Below are positions 1 to 10,406 of a stretch of 19,566 bases of DNA, piece after piece. The notes under the pieces were generated by a model. That model was not told the origin of the DNA, made no database searches, and saw only the letters and a program-made list of their open reading frames with translations. Numbering within the stretch: position 1 is the stretch's first letter; each line of letters starts with the position of its first letter. The position numbers and the translations under genes were made by a program. Source of the stretch: Monosiga brevicollis MX1 (lineage: Eukaryota; Opisthokonta; Choanoflagellata; Craspedida; Salpingoecidae); the NCBI RefSeq assembly GCF_000002865.3, contig NW_001865048.1, positions 924,123 through 943,688 on the forward strand, written 5' to 3'.

Positions 1-28
1 GTCTTGGTCCATGTATACATCCTTGTAG

Positions 29-643
29 GCACAAGTGCTCTATGCGGTGCCTCGGAACGAGAGTGCCACCTGTGGACTCCAGGAGATTGCTGACACGGTA
101 CGCCAATGACTCATTCTTCCTGACGAGCGCCACCGTGTGTCATTGTTTGCTCCTGGCTTTCCTTGGCCACGATATGTCAGCCTGGATCGCCGTCCCGATG
201 CCTTCCTTGGATTTTGCATCTCCCACAATTCATGGCGTATTCTTGCTACCCCGCTACCACTTGCTGAACGGAGCACAGATTGCTGGCGCCTTTGTCGAGG
301 CAGGGCTGGCCGAGCAGCAGCATGGCGCCGACAGTGTACTTCTTCATTGCACGATCTGCAAGACCTCGCGGGCCAAAAGTGAGTCTGCAGTGTGCCTTTG
401 GGTCAAAGGCGGGACCTCTGTGTGTGTTTTCTAGCACCTCCATCTTGTAGAGCACTGATCGACCAACGCGCGCCTCCGCTTTGTGTGCTCTTAGAGCGCG
501 TCACCTTTGATGCCTCAGCTCTCCTGGATGTCTGCAAGTCGTTTGACTTTGGCAAGCGTGAGATTGCAGAGGTCCACCTCTCCAAAATGACCCGCTCCCC
601 TGGCAGCTACTATGAGCCCGAAGGCTCCTACCCCTTTCGATAA
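29..643 (+). CDS. ASCC1: ASCC1-like 2H phosphoesterase, C-terminal part (5' end outside window)
   Basis: Three exons fit: 29-97, 279-378 and 435-643 (stop TAA 641-643), with phases 0 and 1 agreeing across introns of 181 and 56 bases. The joined protein runs from VLYAVPRNES through LLHCTICKTSR to FDASALLDVCKSFDFG, EVHLSKM and a final YYEPEGSYPFR. This order matches the C-terminal half of human ASCC1 (VLYAKV, LHATVMNT, FDGRNILKLFENFYFG, IHISQRF, NYAS), the AKAP7-like 2H phosphoesterase domain. The H-x-T motif (His codon 345-347, Thr 351-353) should be the second of the two catalytic HxT motifs of the 2H fold; the first, and the KH domain expected upstream, lie outside the window. ASCC1 is a subunit of the activating signal cointegrator complex, in the nucleus. 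AKAP7-type proteins are the alternative, but the YAV...C-terminal pattern fits ASCC1 better. The similarity is recalled, not computed. Confidence 0.74.
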
Positions 644-947
644 GAGTGTCCTTGAAACCTGAAGTTGTTGACGTGATGAATTTACTCGACATGGTGAGGT
701 TGATCATTCTTTTCAAGCAGTCGAGCACCAGTCATGCTCGTCCCCACGCCGACGGCATGCTGACAAATACGCGAGAGAGAGAGAGCGCAAGAGATCCACA
801 CACGTAAAAGTTTACTACATGTAGTAGTTTTTGAGCCGAGGAGCGCACGAGTGGTGGCTGATGGAGGCCGGTAGCATGGCTCAGGTTCAGGTCCGGGTGT
901 AGAGCTCGTTGGGGAGTCGGGGCAGGGGTATTATCGTCAAAGGCAGC
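644..947. other. Spacer between the ASCC1-like gene and the Schlafen-like gene
   Basis: I see no convincing coding exon in these 304 bases. The stretch should hold the 3' UTR of the upstream gene and the promoter and 5' UTR of the downstream one. It contains a short GA run (about 773-784) and a perfect 14-base palindrome at 813-826, listed separately. No clear TATA box was seen. Confidence 0.5.
813..826. repeat. Perfect 14-base palindrome, TACTACATGTAGTA
   Basis: The bases 813-826 equal their own reverse complement. The site lies 122 bases upstream of the ATG of the Schlafen-like gene, where a promoter is expected. It could be a binding site for a dimeric factor, but a palindrome of this size also arises by chance. 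Presence is certain, function is not. Confidence 0.5.
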
Positions 948-3900
948 ATGGGTGAGGTTCGTCCACTGCGCGGTCCGCTGCATTACGGTGACAAGTTACA
1001 ACGGCATGAGGGACAGCAGCTCGAGCTCAAGTTGCGCAGTCAGGCCCAGCCGTTTCAGGCGGCTGACACGGCTGTCCTCTACATGGTCAGTGAATCGCGA
1101 CACATGCACGCGCGTACACGCGCACGGAAGCGCAGACGGGTCAACTCCCGATGTGTCGATTGCAATGCAACCCCCATCCGCCTTGCACCCCGGCCCATCG
1201 CGTCATGTTTTCCCTCAGGGCGACCCTCATGTGCTTTGATGGATGCCCGCCTAGATTGCGTTTTACAACGCAAATCATGACGGAGAACTACTTTTTGGTG
1301 TCACTGATGATGGCATCGTCGAGGGCCTTGAATTGCATCCAGACCCAAATAGCTGGCTGGACAACGCACAGCAACGGTGCGTTGGCATCGTGCTCAGCCC
1401 CTCGCACTCTGCTTCATTCTCATACCAAAACTGATTCAGCCACGCTCACCACATTTGGGGCTACGCACAGGTTCCTTCGCAACCTCGAACGCCGGGCGTC
1501 ACAAACCATGGATCCCAGTCTTTGCCATGTGGGCTGGCATGCTCTACCAGTGGATGGCACCCCGAAAGGCGTCGCCCGCCACGTCGTCTCCGTGCGCCTC
1601 GTGTGGGCATCAACTGAACGCCCACAGCACCTGTTGCGCCTGGATGGGCGCGAAGGCTGGTTTTGGCCCCTTAAAATGGGCAACACCGTCCAGCGATTGG
1701 ATCGCAAGGCCGCAGAGGCTCTATGTCGCCAACGTGGCTATGCGCCACTTTCTCCCAAACTCCCCATGGATGTGCCCAAAGCGGATGGCACACCAGAGTT
1801 GAGCAAGCGGCCCCAACTGCCCAGCCCACCTCGTGCGAGCGATTCCCAGCCTGCGCCAGTGGCAGAGAAAGAAAAGGTCGCCGAGTTGCCCAATCCGACT
1901 TCCCCCAAGCCCGCGCCCAAACTCGTCTCCGAACCTAAATCTGGCACGCCAGGCCCGCGGGAGCCGCGCAGCAAGCGCCGGGGCCGGCAACAGCCGAGCA
2001 AAAATAAACACGATCGCAGCACCAGCAAAGATGGCAATGACAACCTTGCGCCATCCGAGCCGTTTCATATCCCTACATCCATTTTGGGGAGTAAAGAACC
2101 TCCGCCAGCACACCCTCCGTCCGGCGTGTCGCCGAGCATGCAGCGGCTGGGCGTGGGCTTGACGAGTGACTTGGTTCGCTTGCGCCGCCGGCTGGAAGAG
2201 AGCGAGGCTGAGCGTTACCGACTTGCTCAGGCCAACCGGGCTCTGGCCGCTCAGCTGATGGAAGTCCGTACGGCCACCGAGTCGGAGCACCGTGCCCTCG
2301 CGCAGCAGCTTGAGGCATACGTATCCGATCAGCGAAGCGAGGTCGCATCGCGTCAGCATCAAGAAAATGCCATGCTTGCTGATTTGGCCAGTACAAAGGA
2401 GCGTGAGCGTCAATTGTTGGCGCTAACTGCCAATCTGCGAGCCGAACTTGCCGCCACGCAACCCGCCGTGGCATCGTTGGCCGATCTACAAAAACAGGTG
2501 CAAGTATTACAGGTGCAATTGTCTGAGGCTGAGGCGAGCAAGGCTCGCTTGCACGCTCGTGTGACAGATCTCGAGGCCGATGACGTGGCGACGGTGGCTG
2601 TGGTGCACGACTTGCATCAGAAAGTTGAGGGCCTCACCGAACAGCTCGAGCAAGTTACCGACCACCGGGAGCGACTGGTCGCTGAACTGGAGCGCCGTGC
2701 AGCAGTTGATGCGGACCGTTTGTCGACCCAGAATCACGATCAAGCTCAGGCCCAAGAAACGCAGCGGCGGCTCGAAGACGATAATCATCGATTACGCAAC
2801 CAAGTTGGTCAACTCACACATCAACTCGAGGAATCCCGGCGCCAGCTGCGCTTGTTACAAGAAGAATGCGCCTCGCAGGCGCGGCAGATCGCCACGCTGC
2901 GTGCCGTGCAGGCTGGTGAGGATGATGGCGACAACCTCCGCAGTGAGCAGCTTCGAGGGCAATTGCAGCGCGTTCAACAGCAGTTTCAGGAGCAGCGAGC
3001 TGCGCTACAGGCACATGCCGCCCATCTTCAAAACAATCAACTCCAGTACCGACGAGGATTCGAAGCCTGCCTGCGCCAATTGCACACAGCCTGCGTCGTG
3101 CTGCAAGTGCCGACAGCTTCGTCGCCTCCCGGCGCCCTCGAAGAGGGGTCCAAAAGTTCGGCCAACATTGAATGTGACAGGCTTGATGACCGCCTCGAGT
3201 GGTATCAGTGCCTTTTGCGTGATCTCAAGTCAATGGTCCAGCAGGAACGGACCAAAGCACAGACCGAGTCTCATCACTCACAACAGCAGCAAGCGGAACA
3301 CCAGGTTAGTAGGCGTGATACTTCCTGGCTGCCTGGGTTCGCGCACAGGTGGAGCAATTTCGATATTTTGCCTTTCCTCTTTGGGTGGCATACCCTCAAA
3401 TTTCGGTGCAAACGCGTTCTCACATTTTTTTTTTCACGTGGGTTGATTGGAGCAGGAAGCACATACTCGTCAGATGCAGCGTGTCAACGCTCTCAAGGAC
3501 GCCCTTCTCGCACAGGAGAAGGAGCAGGAGGAGCTGCGATCTATCATCAATTCGTAAGCTGGCTCATCTTGTTGGAATCACCAGCCAACTCTGCTGTGTT
3601 GCTGACAATAACGTTTGTATCATCAGGTCACAGGTTGCAGTGCAGCACAGTCTGACCATCTCGGCACAAGAAGTTACTGACACCCGGTCTCAGCTCTCTG
3701 CCATGGAGGTATTGACTGAAGCTGCGATGTGAGAGGTAATCGTGATTGGTTCAGCACCGCGCACTGATCGTTGCAACAATGCGCAACCAATTTAGAGTCG
3801 ATTAGAAAATGCTACCGGAGAACTACGAGGCGTGACTGAAAAATTGAAGGCGAGTGGGCTGTGTTTGACACTACCTTGCTTTATATTTGGTATCTCGTTG

Positions 3901-6292
3901 GACCACCACACATTTGCCGCACATTGCTTTGCTTCTACGTGTCTCGCCAGTTGCCGGTCATTTGATATTCATACCAAAATTTGTGTGCAGGACCGCGAAG
4001 ACCGACTCGAAACTCTTTGTACGGCCATTGACGAGACGGTCTACGCGTGTAGCCTACAACATGAGCTCTTGCGGTATGGCGTCCCGACCTTAGGCAATGA
4101 GTGTATGGTTGGCGCGACCGTGCACAGCGTGATATGGGCTGATTCCGAAGGGGTTCATGCCTAGACATGGCAGGGGATCTCACGCACTAGGCGGCGTCTT
4201 TCCTCACACTGCGCCGGTTCTTGTTCTAGACACGTCAGTGGCATGGCTTGGGGACCCAATGTCTGGGATGTGTATCCTCAGCTACTGGAAGCTATTCGTC
4301 ACAGCTGGCAAGCGCTCCAGAATCATGTGGTGGAGCGAGAGCATACACTGGTTCAGCTGGAACACCACGCTTCGGCGCAGGAGGTCGGTCACGTCGCCTT
4401 GCCATTGGTGGCCAACATGTCGTTGTTCTCACGTGATGTTTATCGCTGACCACGACAGCAAGAGCTTGCACGCCTTTCTGCTGAGCTTCAACTGACCAAG
4501 GGGCTACTCCACGAGACACCACAACCGACATTTGTTCCACAGCGATGCGAACAGGCTACACAATGCGATTGGCACGATGCTCAAGCCTTGAACGTAGCTT
4601 GCCAGACTAACGATCAGGTTATATCTGCTTGTGAGCCGCAGCTGGCTCTGCGTTACTATAAGCGGTAGGTCAGGAGGCACGCGCGGCCCAGCTGTGCCAG
4701 GCCTCTGCTCTACTTGGCCCTCCCAACACTCATTTATGCTGGATTGAACTGCACATGGCTGGGGGGTAGTGTGGTGTTGGCTTTTGCGGAACACTTGTTG
4801 GCTGGGACGGCCCTCGCGCGCCAGCAGCTGGGCCTGACTCTTTCGCGGGCACGACTTCGGTGGCAGGTGTGTTGGTTTGTGCCATCGCCGAGGCCATGGT
4901 TTGTCAGGATATGCGAGACTCATCTCTTGTCGCCATGTGCGATGTTTATTGCCACGCCTGGCACATGTTAGCGAGCTGGATGGGCCGTGGTGGCATGCAT
5001 GCGATTGGAGCGACAAGGTCGTTTGGCTCGTAGCTTGCGCAATGATACCGAACGGCCAGTCACCCGACAGTTGTATTACCGCCGGACTTTGCAGGTGTCT
5101 GGCCACTGGCTAAAAGCACTCGAGAGGTACGGCTGCAGTCATCCATTTGATGATGCATTGTGACGGTCTTATCCCTGAGCTCTTCCTGATTGAGGTTCTG
5201 CAATGTTCCCGCCCACCCACTCTTTGCGTTTATTTTCTCCATTTGCGGCTCATGTGGCAGGCTACGTCAAGAGCAGGTGACTCAGGTCAAAGCCGAGGGC
5301 CAGACTGCCTTGCAGACGGCTGTTAAACAGAGTGAGCAGGCAGAGCTTCAGCTGAGCGACGTTCGCCAGGTCTGGGATTCTGCTTTGAACCCAGGCCCCA
5401 GCCCGAGCCTTCCGAGGCCGCATCGTCTTACAAAGCACATGGCGGCGACCCGAGCTAGAATCTTCAGGAGGCGCGAGCAGAGTTGGCGCAATGCTTGGCG
5501 GAGCGCGCGCGCCTGCTTGAGAACGTTGCTCAGGTATCAACTGCAACACTCGTGCTGGAGGCTGTACCATCTGCCGATGTGGTGTATGATGTTTTCTGCC
5601 GTTCATGGGTGAATTGTACCAACTATAGCTTGAGGCCGCCGTTCAAGGCTGTGTCAGCAGGAACGACGGAATGCGGTTGATGATGGAGAATCAGGAGCTG
5701 CAGGCGTCGTTGCAATCCGCTTCTGTAGCCAACCGTCGGCAAGATACCATGCTTCAGGTAGAATATTGAGCACCTGATGGCCGCATCTGCGTCGTTGCCA
5801 CCCGTGTCAACGTCGAAGTTTGCACATTCATATCGAGGCCTGGTGTGGCAATGATCGTTGGAATGTGAGGGCTTACAGGAAATGCAACGTCGCGTGGAGT
5901 TGGCAGAGCTTACCCTTGCTGAGGAGCAGCGCGGCGCAGCACGGTACCGTTTACAACTCTATTTTTTTCCCAGGGTAGTTGTGGCACAAGCTGATGGGGT
6001 CGATCACGTCACTATTCACACAGGACCGTGGAAAGTTTGCGGGAGGAATTGGCAACTGCCAAGGACACGGTGAGTCGACTTTGGGTCTCCATATCTGTGT
6101 TCGTGCCCGCGGCCCTGGTTTGTTCCTTTCCGGGTAGGCCTTTTACGGAATTCAGTTGGCACCCAGCAGTCTTACGCCGCAGCGGTCATGTGTTTGTGTT
6201 TGCAGAGCGAAGCGTTGGCCCGCCGAGTCGAGCGCCTCGAGCAACAGCGTTTGCATCTCGTGAGCGAGCTTCACGCGCTATCAGTTCGCTAA
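948..6292 (+). CDS. Schlafen-type AlbA_2 domain protein with long coiled coil
   Basis: Predicted exons: 948-1085, 1255-1376, 1471-3304, 3456-3553, 3627-3708, 3796-3849, 3991-4073, 4230-4383, 4459-4664, 4770-4866, 4972-5126, 5261-5369, 5468-5533, 5629-5757, 5879-5943, 6024-6069, 6206-6292; 3525 bases, 1174 residues. The start at 948 has a good context (GGCAGCATGG). Residues 18-166 read as an AlbA_2/Schlafen fold: HEGQQLELK, then IAFYNANHDGELLFGVTDDG, then RPQHLLRLDGREGWF and a basic tail. Glu21, Glu26 and Asp64 have the spacing (5 and 38) of the three catalytic carboxylates of SLFN11/SLFN13. Residues about 185-315 are Pro/Ser/Lys-rich with a basic patch (SKRRGRQQPSKNK). From about 318 to the end nearly everything is heptad-like, rich in Glu, Gln, Leu and Arg. 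Intron 3850-3990 uses a GC donor. Exons 9-10 are the least certain: 4459-4617 plus 4674-4693 would also keep frame. An RNase or RNA-binding role is an inference; no helicase-like part is seen. Confidence 0.72.
3850..3990 (+). other. GC-AG intron in the Schlafen-like gene
   Basis: The exon ends ...TTGAAG and the intron begins GCGAGT, the usual form of the minor GC-AG class, which is matched well at the other donor positions. It ends TTGTGTGCAG. Joining 3796-3849 to 3991-4073 keeps phase 0 and continues the coiled coil (GVTEKLK then DREDRLETL). No GT donor near 3850 gives the same reading. The intron is spliced by the ordinary U2 machinery in known cases. Confidence 0.68.
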
Positions 6293-6833
6293 CGCATGTG
6301 AGCCAGGCGAGCTGAGCTCGTCCTTGCGTCTTCCATTGTTGGTCTTTTCTTACCAAATTCATCCGAAAGAATGGACACGCACTGACTACCTTACAGAACC
6401 GTCGTGGCGTTGACTCGGAAAAAAGTAGCGCTCTTAGGGGATGCGACATGACCTTCTGCACCTTCCGGATGTTAATTAAATGCCTTTGAGTTTGATTTTG
6501 TTCATCTTTGGTAATTTTTTTTTTCCATTTTTCAACTTTCTTTCATCTCTGATACCTGCTGGAGGGCTGTTTGGCGGTGTGCTGGTGGTTGCGCTGAAGG
6601 CGGCGAGTGTGCGGTTTGGTGTTTGCGTTGCGACAACAGGAGTGCTCTTTATGGTTCAAAGTTTGGAATGGGAGCGCACGGTTGTTGACACCAGCATTTA
6701 AAATTCTCACTGGATAGACCGGGCGACTGCAGGTCTTGGAGCCGTGTGCAGGGCGGGGTTTTAGTGCGTGGTCCTCGAGCTACCGGCAGCGCTTGGCAGG
6801 TGGTAATAACGGGCGTGGTGGGGACAGTCCACC
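6293..6833. other. Spacer between the Schlafen-like gene and the polyQ gene
   Basis: I see no supported exon in these 541 bases. A possible polyadenylation hexamer, ATTAAA, sits at 6475-6480, about 185 bases after the stop, inside an AT-rich patch (6470-6545) that also holds a T-run. The second half is G-rich and leads into the ATG at 6834, so it probably contains the promoter of the next gene. Confidence 0.4.
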
Positions 6834-9712
6834 ATGGACGCGAACTTTTGTGCAAAGGTTGCGTCAACGGATTTGCTCGTGACACTTGTGAGTTCCAACG
6901 AATGTCATGTTCGAATCCAAAAATGTCAAATCACAGCCTCGGATGGCCATCCTGCACTCAAGGCCAACAAGACGCTGCGCCATTTGGCCATTGAGTACAC
7001 TGTTTCGCTACTGCAGACCCTGCAGACGCTCAAGCCCGACGGTGTGCGCTGCATGGTGACTGCACCTAGCGCCAAGGATGCGACGACCGTGCCGGTGCCC
7101 CTGCAAGCTGGTAACACGGCGCTGGCCGCCCTGGTCCGCACCTCCGAAGAAGATCTGGTCTTTCCACCTTCCGCACCTCAAATTGACCTTCAAGCTCAGC
7201 TCGAAGCTGCTGTGCAGCACTATCAGAGGGACCTTGGCGAATCCCGAGACGTGATGCCGAGTCAAACCAGGCCTTTGCTGCGCTGGCTGGTGGTCGTTCC
7301 CGTGACTGAAGCCCTGGACCAACCGGCAGCGGTCGTGGACGTTGTTCGCAATGTGTGGGCCAAACTTGAAGAACAGAACGCTGGCTCGGAAAAGAGCTTG
7401 CACCATACGACTGTGGTTCTTCTCCATCCGGGCAGTGATTCCAAAGTCCTGCCTTTAGCCTCAGACACAAAGGCACGCGTACTGTGTGTGGCCGTCGCAG
7501 GTCTGGCCGCGGCCGAGCAAGCCATGCGGGCCGTATATGCCTATTGTGACTGTGAGCATGTGGCCATTCGCTTGAAAACGTCGGCGCCAGCAGACCACGT
7601 CGATGCCAGTGGCGAGGATACAGATGATCTGGCTCATTGTTTGGTGGCCGGGCCCGGACCGCGTACGCCACGAGCCGTATGCACGCCCGTAGGCCCACTC
7701 GAGCAGCTGCTGCGCGACGAGCCTCTCCAGGTGATCTCTGATGTCAGTACGGAAAACATCCGCTTGACCCGTGTTTTACGGCTGGCCGTATGCGGACCGT
7801 CCAAGGCCAGCCGTGAGCTAGATTCAGCCATGCGCAAGTGCAAAAGTCGTGGTCGAGGCCTGTTTTTGCAGCGACGGGGGTCCGAATTCTTCTCACTCAG
7901 CGTGGTTGGAGATGGCGAGTTGTGCCTCTACTGTTATGAGCTCATGCCGCCGCCGCCCGGTTGTTTTAAAAACGCCGCTGAGTGGTGCTCGTCTGATGCC
8001 AAGCTACGGCTGCAGGTTGGTTTTCCGGTTCTTGATCATCTTTGGTGTTTGCCGTCTGATGTATGATCCCTTAAGCCGCTCATTTTTTGCGCTGCCGTCG
8101 ACTGCTGGTGTAGGCAGCTGGACAGCTGATTAAAGAAGCTACCCTCCAAGCCGATGACACCAGCGTTCAGGTCTGTGTGCCTTGCTTTGTGCTGACACTG
8201 TCTTTGAAGACTCGCTGCTGTATCAAATCCTGGCGAGGACGCAGCCGCTCACACATCTGTTGCACCCCTCTCACCTTCTGTCCTCCAGCGCGCGCGCGAT
8301 TGCATCGCCCATCATACCTTGTATTTTCCCCCCGCTTTTCGTGACAACGGGCTCTTTGCTCAGCGTGAGGTATGAGAGTCTTTCTCATACATTCTTATTC
8401 TCTCTTCTCAAACGACCAATGACCAAGGCGCCTAACACGAGGGTCTGCACATTGGCTCGTGGGATTATATGTAGACCAAGCTTCGTCGTTATGCCGATGC
8501 ACTATTGGAGGCGGTCTATAGTCGTCATCTCACGGATGAGCGCTTGGAGGCTGCGAAACGGAGCGTGAACAAGTTTGTCAAGGCGCTCGGCGCCAATTCT
8601 TCTCACCACTTGCCCGGACTTAGCGCAAGTGAACGGTACGGCTGTTGTTCCACCCATCGCCACCAAGTGTGACAGCTTTTGATAAAATGTCGAGTTCTGT
8701 GATTTTGCCCCGTGTGCGACAAGGGGCCTCACCCTCTGATCGTTGGGATCATCTGCCTTGCAGACAAACAGAGTATATGCGATTGTGGATGGAGATGCGG
8801 TCACTAGGCAGCGCTTTTTGCGACGCCTCGCCCAACCATCGTGCACTTGCCGACTTTATTCGAAGTTGCCATTCAGATGTTCGGAACAGCACAACATCAA
8901 CTCAAGCAGCGCCAGCCCCCTCAAGCGCACCAAGCGCCAATCCTGCAGCTCCTGTGGCCGCCGCCCCCGGCGGAGGTCCGATCAACCCACAGGCGGGATC
9001 ATTTAGTGCGGCGCCGGGGCCGTCTTCCAGGAATGAAGCAAGACCCAGTTCCGTGGCCTCTGCGGCGACTACGGACGCGTCGACTGCACCAAACAAGAAC
9101 GGGAAGCGTGCAGCTGGCAAAGGTCCCGAGCGGACCGCTGGTGGTGTTGAGGGCCGGCCGCTGGCAAGTGGGCGTGGTTCACCAGCACGGCAGAGCAGAG
9201 TGCCCCGCTCACCAAAACAAGGGACCGAGACTGACGATGGTGAGCCAGCTCTGAAACGCAGCAAAGCAGCGGCCGCCGTGGCTCGAAGCAGCAATGCAGA
9301 TGCGCCGTCGGCCAGGTCACGGGGGCCACCCAAAGTCAAAATTCCGCCTGCAGACCCGACGCCATCAAACCCGGTTCAAAATGCCAACGCTACTGACACT
9401 GCACATGAGCCTGCTAGTAAAGCCTCGGGCAGCAAGGCACCGGCGAGCAAAGCTTCATCTACCAAGGCCCCCACAACCAAGGCGTCGACTAGCAAGGCCC
9501 CAACGACCAAAGCGTCTACCGGCAAGGCAGCTACCAGCAAGGCGTCGGCCAGCAAAGCGCCAACGAAAGCATCAAAGGCGCCCAAGGGCAGCAAGGCTTC
9601 GCCAGTCACAGAAGGAAGCACTTTGGCGCCCGAAGATGACAAAGCACAAGTTCAAGCTCAACACGAGCAGCCACCGGAAAACCAGCAGCAGCAGCAACAA
9701 CAACAACAACAA

Positions 9713-9761
<49 letters not shown>

Positions 9762-10117
9762 TCCAGCAGATGGCCTTTCTTCAGATGATGGCCAACAGCC
9801 TTAACAACGGCACTGCTGCGAGCGGAAGCCCCGCCGTGTCGATGCCCGCCGGCTCAGCAGCTTCAATGATGCTTCCCGGTTGGCTGTCCATGCCTGGAGT
9901 CTCGGCACCAGTCATGCATCCTGGGATGATGGGAGGCATGCCATTTATGATGCCGAACCAGCTTCACGCTTTCATGGCTATGCAGCAACAACAACAGCAA
10001 CAAGGCCTCCCTCAAACTTCACAAAGCGGCATGCCGATGCCGCATCCAGCCATGATGCAGCAGATGCTTCAGAACATGGCCAGTAGCAGCAGTGCCCCCT
10101 CATCCCAGCCCAGCTAG
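6834..10117 (+). CDS. Unrecognised 944-residue protein with Lys/Ala repeat and polyQ tail
   Basis: Exons 6834-8015, 8114-8170, 8289-8369, 8475-8635 and 8764-10117 join in phase (0, 0, 0, 2) to 2835 bases. The ATG is in a near-ideal Kozak context (CCACCATGG). I do not recognise the family. Residues 1-395 alternate hydrophobic strands and helices (LLRWLVVVPV, TTVVLLHPG, ARVLCVAVAGLAAAEQAM) and look like a globular alpha/beta region. Residues 395-530 are helical and charged (KLRRYADALLEAV, LEAAKRSVNKFVKALG). From about 545 the chain becomes low-complexity: Ala/Pro/Ser-rich; a basic patch near PALKRSKAAA, possibly a nuclear signal; a Lys/Ala-rich repeat at about 713-773; 26 Gln at 801-826; and a Met/Gln/Pro-rich end. 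The tail looks like a disordered nuclear or transcription-factor tail, but function is unknown. No signal peptide or membrane segment is seen. The exon 8289-8369 is short and was chosen by frame and composition. Confidence 0.68.
9418..9600 (+). repeat. Coding Lys/Ala/Ser/Thr repeat, histone H1-tail-like
   Basis: The DNA repeats a degenerate 12-18-base unit such as ACCAAGGC(G/C)... and AGCAAGGC..., giving units of the form (S/T)KA(S/P) about fifteen times, at residues 713-773 of the polyQ protein. Unit spacing keeps the frame. Composition resembles linker-histone C-terminal tails and bacterial histone-like tails, which bind DNA through spaced lysines. DNA binding here is inferred from composition only. 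Confidence 0.75.
9683..9760 (+). repeat. CAG/CAA repeat encoding 26 glutamines
   Basis: Twenty-six consecutive Gln codons, residues 801-826: four CAG, seven CAA, nine CAG, then alternating CAA and CAG, followed by CTC. A shorter (CAA/CAG) run lies at about 9983-10001. Mixed codons usually slow slippage compared with pure CAG. The tract is in frame and flanked by disordered sequence. Confidence 0.9.
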
Positions 10118-10406
10118 CAGACATGCCAGTCGTTGCCTGTTTGTATCAAATTATAAAGTATTGTGCCTGCATCATCTTTTTGAAATCGTTGCCATCTGAA
10201 TTCCGACTGTCTACCATCTCGAACAAGGGAGAGGGAGGCGAAAGCCAAGTGAGAGCCTGGAGCCAAGTGAAAGACAAGGAAGGCGCCAAAGGCCACTGGG
10301 GTGAGGGCAAAGGACTTTGAATTTTTTTTACATCTTTTTTTCCAATCACTTTCAACATTGCGCAAGAGGAAAGCAACAAAAGGTTGTGACGAGTTCCACT
10401 CGTGAG
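10118..10406. other. Spacer between the polyQ gene and the NAT16-like gene
   Basis: A 289-base gap with no supported exon. AT-rich sequence at 10145-10160 (AAATTATAAAGTATT) just after the stop could serve 3' end formation of the upstream gene. A purine-rich stretch (10222-10320) and a T-run (10321-10341) precede the ATG at 10407 and probably belong to the next gene's promoter or 5' UTR. Confidence 0.4.

Noticed and set aside
1721-2413. A 230-codon open frame on the minus strand
   Set aside because: It lies wholly inside the large exon of the Schlafen-like gene. The plus frame has coiled-coil periodicity and splices cleanly; the minus frame is a GC-codon shadow with no start context or splice partners.
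4867-4971. Read-through exon after the donor at 4867 in the Schlafen-like gene
   Set aside because: An open frame continues, but it is Cys/Trp/His-rich, unlike coiled coil, whereas splicing 4866 to 4972 restores the phase into the next charged exon.
5145-5190. Possible C/D-box snoRNA in an intron of the Schlafen-like gene (TGATGA near 5149, CTGA near 5174)
   Set aside because: The two boxes are only about 30 bases apart, no terminal stem is visible, and the base before TGATGA is T rather than A or G.
9376-9757. Minus-strand Leu/Ala-rich frames, including a poly-Leu run
   Set aside because: They are the antisense readings of the Lys/Ala repeat and the CAG/CAA tract, not membrane proteins.
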